DNA of 64,000 nt from Pratylenchus scribneri (lineage: Eukaryota; Nematoda; Chromadorea; Rhabditida; Pratylenchidae): contig JAQSEB010000002.1 of assembly GCA_030063045.1 (NCBI GenBank), forward strand, positions 4,030,001-4,094,000, in the 5' to 3' direction. Shown one piece after another: positions 61,411 to 64,000 of the stretch. The position numbers and the translations under genes are program-made. A model generated the notes under the pieces. It ran no database searches and had not been told where the DNA came from. It saw only the letters and a list, made by a program, of their open reading frames with translations. Numbering within the stretch: the first letter of the stretch is position 1; every line of letters starts with the position of its first letter.

Positions 61411-62946
61411 ATGGCATCCGCTAACCTATTTATGATTAATTTTTAGCCTCAGAAAAATAATTCTAAATGATTTTGCGGCATCCGCTAACCTAATTAAGAT
61501 TAATTTTTAGACTCAGAAAAATAATTCTAAATGATTTTGCGGCATCCGCTAACCTAATTAAGATTAATTTTTAGACTCAGAAAAATAATTCTAAATGATT
61601 TTGCGGCATCCGCTAACCTAATTAAGATTAATTTATAGACTTAGAAAAATATATCTTAGTCAATTCGCGGCATCCGCTAACCTAATTAAGATTAATTTTT
61701 AGACTCAGAAAAATAATTATTAATGATTTTGCGGCATCCGCTAACCTCTTTATGATTATTTTTTAGACTCAGAAAAATAATTCTAAATGATTTTGCGGCA
61801 TCCGCTAACCTAATTAAGATTAATTTATAGACTTAGAAAAATATATCTTAGTCAATTCGCGGCATCCGCTAACCTAATTAAGATTAATCTTTAGACTTAG
61901 AAAAATAATTATTAATGATTTTGCGGCATCCGCCAACTTATTTATGATTAATTTTTAGACTCAGAAAAATAATTCTAAATGATTTTGCGGCATCCGCTAA
62001 CCTAATTAAGATTAATTTTTAGACTCAGAAAAATAATTATTAATGATTTTGCGGCATCCACTAACCTAATTAAGATTAATTTATAGACTTAGAAAAATAT
62101 ATCTTAGTCAATTCGCGGCATCCGCTAACCTAATTAAGATTAATTTTTAGACTCAGAAAAATAATTATTAATGATTTTATGGCATCCGCTAACCTATTTA
62201 TGATTAATTTTTAGCCTCAGAAAAATAATTCTAAATGATTTTGCGGCATCCGCTAACCTAATTAAGATTAATTTTTAGACTCAGAAAAATAATTCTAAAT
62301 GATTTTGCGGCATCAGCTAACCTAATTAAGATTAATTTTTAGACTCAGAAAAATAATTCTAAATGATTTTGCGGCATCCGCTAACCTAATTAAGATTAAT
62401 TTATAGACTTAGAAAAATATATCTTAGTCAATTCGCGGCATCCGCTAACCTAATTAAGATTAATTTTTAGACTCAGAAAAATAATTATTAATGATTTTGC
62501 GGCATCCGCTAACCTCTTTATGATTATTTTTTAGACTCAGAAAAATAATTCTAAATGATTTTGCGGCATCCGCTAACCTAATTAAGATTAATTTATAGAC
62601 TTAGAAAAATATATCTTAGTCAATTCGCGGCATCCGCTAACCTAATTAAGATTAATCTTTAGACTTAGAAAAATAATTATTAATGATTTTGCGGCATCCG
62701 CTAACCTCTTTATGATTAATTTTTAGACTCAGAAAAATAATTATTAATGATTTTGCGGCATCCACTAACCTAATTAAGATTAATTTATAGACTTAGAAAA
62801 ATATATCTTAGTCAATTCGCGGCATCCGCTAACTTAATTAAGATTAATTTTTAGACTCAGAAAAATAATTCTAAATGATTTTGCGGCATCCGCTAACCTA
62901 TTTATGATTAATTTTTAGACTCAGAAAAATAATTCTAAATGATTTT
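61411..62946 (+). repeat. 768-bp (12-unit) higher-order repeat in family B, two copies
   Basis: Three independent rare variants repeat at exactly 768 bp (12 x 64): ATGGCATCC (61411 and 62179), CTAACCTCTTTATGATTATT (61741 and 62509) and AGATTAATCT (61881 and 62649). The ATGGCATCC form also occurs at 59875, 1536 bp (2 x 768) before the first, and at 63139, 960 bp (15 x 64) after the second. Copies differ by single bases, for example CATCAGC at about 62311 and CGCCAACTT at about 61930. Confidence 0.92.
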
Positions 62947-63458
62947 GCGGCATCCGCTAACCTAATTAAGATTAATTTTTAGACTCAGAAAAATAATTAT
63001 TAATGATTTTGCGGCATCCACTAACCTAATTAAGATTAATTTATAGACTTAGAAAAATATATCTTAGTCAATTCGCGGCATACGCTAACCTAATTAAGAT
63101 TAATTTTTAGACTCAGAAAAATAATTATTAATGATTTTATGGCATCCGCTAACCTATTTATGATTAATTTTTAGACTCAGAAAAATAATTCTAAATGATT
63201 TTGCGGCATCCGCTAACCTAATTAAGATTAATTTTTAGACTCAGAAAAATAATTATTAATGATTTTGCGGCATCCACTAACCTAATTAAGATTAATTTAT
63301 AGACTCAGAAAAATAATTCTAAATGATTTTGCGGCATCCGCTAACCTAATTAAGATTAATTTATAGACTCAGAAAAATAATTCTAAATGATTTTGCGGCA
63401 TCCGCTAACCTAATTAAGATTAATTTTTAGACTCAGAAAAATAATTCTAAATGATTTT

Positions 63459-64000
63459 GCGGCATCCGCTAACCTAGATTAATTTTTAGACTCAGAAAAA
63501 TAATTCTAAATGATTTCGCGGCATCCGCTAACCTAATTAAGATTAATTTATAGACTCAGAAAAATAATTCTAAATGATTTCGCGGCATCCGCTAACCTAA
63601 TTAAGATTAATTTTTAGACTCAGAAAAATAATTCTAAATGATTTCGCGGCATCCGCTAACCTAGATTAATTTTTAGACTCAGAAAAATAATTATAAATGA
63701 TTTTGCGGCATCCGCTAACCTAGATTAATTTTTAGACTCAGAAAAATAATTCTAAATGATTTCGCGGCATCCGCTAACCTAATTAAGATTAATTTATAGA
63801 CTCAGAAAAATAATTCTAAATGATTTCGCGGCATCCGCTAACCTAGATTAATTTTTAGACTCAGAAAAATAATTCTAAATGATTTCGCGGCATCCGCTAA
63901 CCTAGATTAATTTTTAGACTCAGAAAAATAATTCTAAATGATTTTGCGGCATCCGCTAACCTAATTAAGATTAATTTATAGACTCAGAAAAATAATTCTA
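63459..64000 (+). repeat. Family B region with 59-bp deletion units
   Basis: From 63459, units with CTAACCTAGATTAATT (lacking five bases of TAATTAAGATT) mix with 64-bp units. A clean example is 63828-63886. Here the TTTCGCGG spelling replaces TTTTGCGG in most units. The deletion is absent from the first 3.9 kb of family B, so it marks a younger or different sub-block that continues beyond the window. Confidence 0.9.
63828..63886 (+). repeat. Reference 59-bp unit of family B
   Basis: This unit is identical in plan to the 64-bp unit except that CCTAATTAAGATTAATT is shortened to CCTAGATTAATT, a 5-bp loss. The tail is ATTCTAAATGATTTC. The deletion falls in a short direct-repeat context (TAATTAAGATTAA), compatible with replication slippage. 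Confidence 0.88.

Larger units (their letters stand above)
59545..64000 (+). repeat. Satellite family B, 64-bp tandem array (partial, continues right)
   Basis: About 70 head-to-tail units, all in one orientation, share the core GCGGCATCCGCTAACC. It is followed by TAATTAAGATTAATT, TTAGACTCAG or TATAGACTTAG, AAAAATA, and one of several tails. Main tails are ATTATTAATGATTTT, ATTCTAAATGATTTT or GATTTC, and TATCTTAGTCAATTC. All are 64 bp until 63459, where 59-bp units appear. GC is about 27%, concentrated in the core. No ORF, RNA gene or transposon is present. I do not recognise the family by name. Confidence 0.97.

Noticed and set aside
1..64000. Open reading frames
   Set aside because: TAA, TAG and TGA occur in all frames within one or a few units, and the unit lengths shift the frame each time. 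No start, coding bias or domain was seen on either strand.
1..64000. CRISPR array, because of regular spacing
   Set aside because: There are no unique spacers between repeats. The whole unit repeats, which is satellite organisation.
1..64000. Hammerhead ribozyme in the satellite, as known in some animal satellites
   Set aside because: I did not see the conserved CUGANGA core together with GAAA in either family. The units are also shorter than most known hammerhead satellites.
59545..64000. tRNA, rRNA or snRNA-derived satellite
   Set aside because: No pol III A or B box, no cloverleaf and no rRNA-like stretch was recognised in the 64-bp unit. The GC-rich core is only 11 bp.
1..64000. Bacterial or viral repeat region
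   Set aside because: No gene of any kind occurs in 64 kb, and the nested higher-order repeats are typical of eukaryotic heterochromatin. A bacterial or viral genome would be unlikely to hold this.

Overview
The whole 64 kb window is tandemly repeated satellite DNA. It is very AT-rich: about 77% A+T in family A and about 73% in family B, counted on reference units. I found no protein-coding gene, RNA gene, transposon or CRISPR array on either strand. Stop codons fall in every frame of most repeat units, and the common unit lengths (61, 62, 64, 83 bp) are not multiples of three, so no frame stays open. Both window edges lie inside repeats, so the array continues on both sides. Long head-to-tail arrays of short AT-rich units with kilobase-scale higher-order repeats point to eukaryotic constitutive heterochromatin (centromeric, pericentromeric or subtelomeric). 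The sequence does not identify the species.

Family A fills 1 to about 59544. Its basic unit is about 62 bp (reference 10406-10467). A second length class of 83 bp (reference 2121-2203) has the same backbone plus a precise 20-bp insert and one extra G. Single-base and length variants give 61, 63, 82 and 84 bp classes. Further subtypes are a GAATTAAAAT form (from about 13 kb), a TTCTCT form (19.6-20.3 kb) and a divergent CTAAGGATATT form (mainly 22.14-22.97 kb). Every unit I read runs in the same direction.

Family A layout: 1-6191 mixes 61/62/82/83-bp units with an 870-bp tandem duplication. 6192-10467 is mostly 62-bp units. 10.4-17.4 kb is a block duplicated at an offset of 3683 bp, growing to 4137 bp. 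17.2-22.1 kb is a patchwork of the GAATT, TTCTCT and 83-bp types, with a 124-bp dimer repeat and a 1231-bp duplication. 22.14-22.97 kb is divergent. 22.97-25.6 kb is nearly pure 83-bp units. 28.06-30.96 kb holds four copies of a 704-bp higher-order repeat. 31.7-34.6 kb is rich in 61-bp units with a 1028-bp duplication. 35451-44664 is a 4690/4524-bp tandem pair. 44936-53404 is a 4339-bp tandem pair. 52.6-59.5 kb has nested copies offset by 2425 and 1803 bp.

Family B begins abruptly at about 59545 and runs past the right edge. Its unit is 64 bp (reference 60515-60578), with a GC-rich GCGGCATCCGC core. It holds a strict 64-bp register, with higher-order spacings of 320, 768, 960 and 1536 bp. A 59-bp deletion variant enters the array from 63459.

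The most interesting points are the clean A/B junction, short sequence blocks shared by the two families, a 21-bp (two helical turns) difference between the A length classes, nested duplications at several scales, a possible A-array relationship at 28-30 kb, and a CpG-decay pattern. I see no evidence for a new gene-encoded system here.
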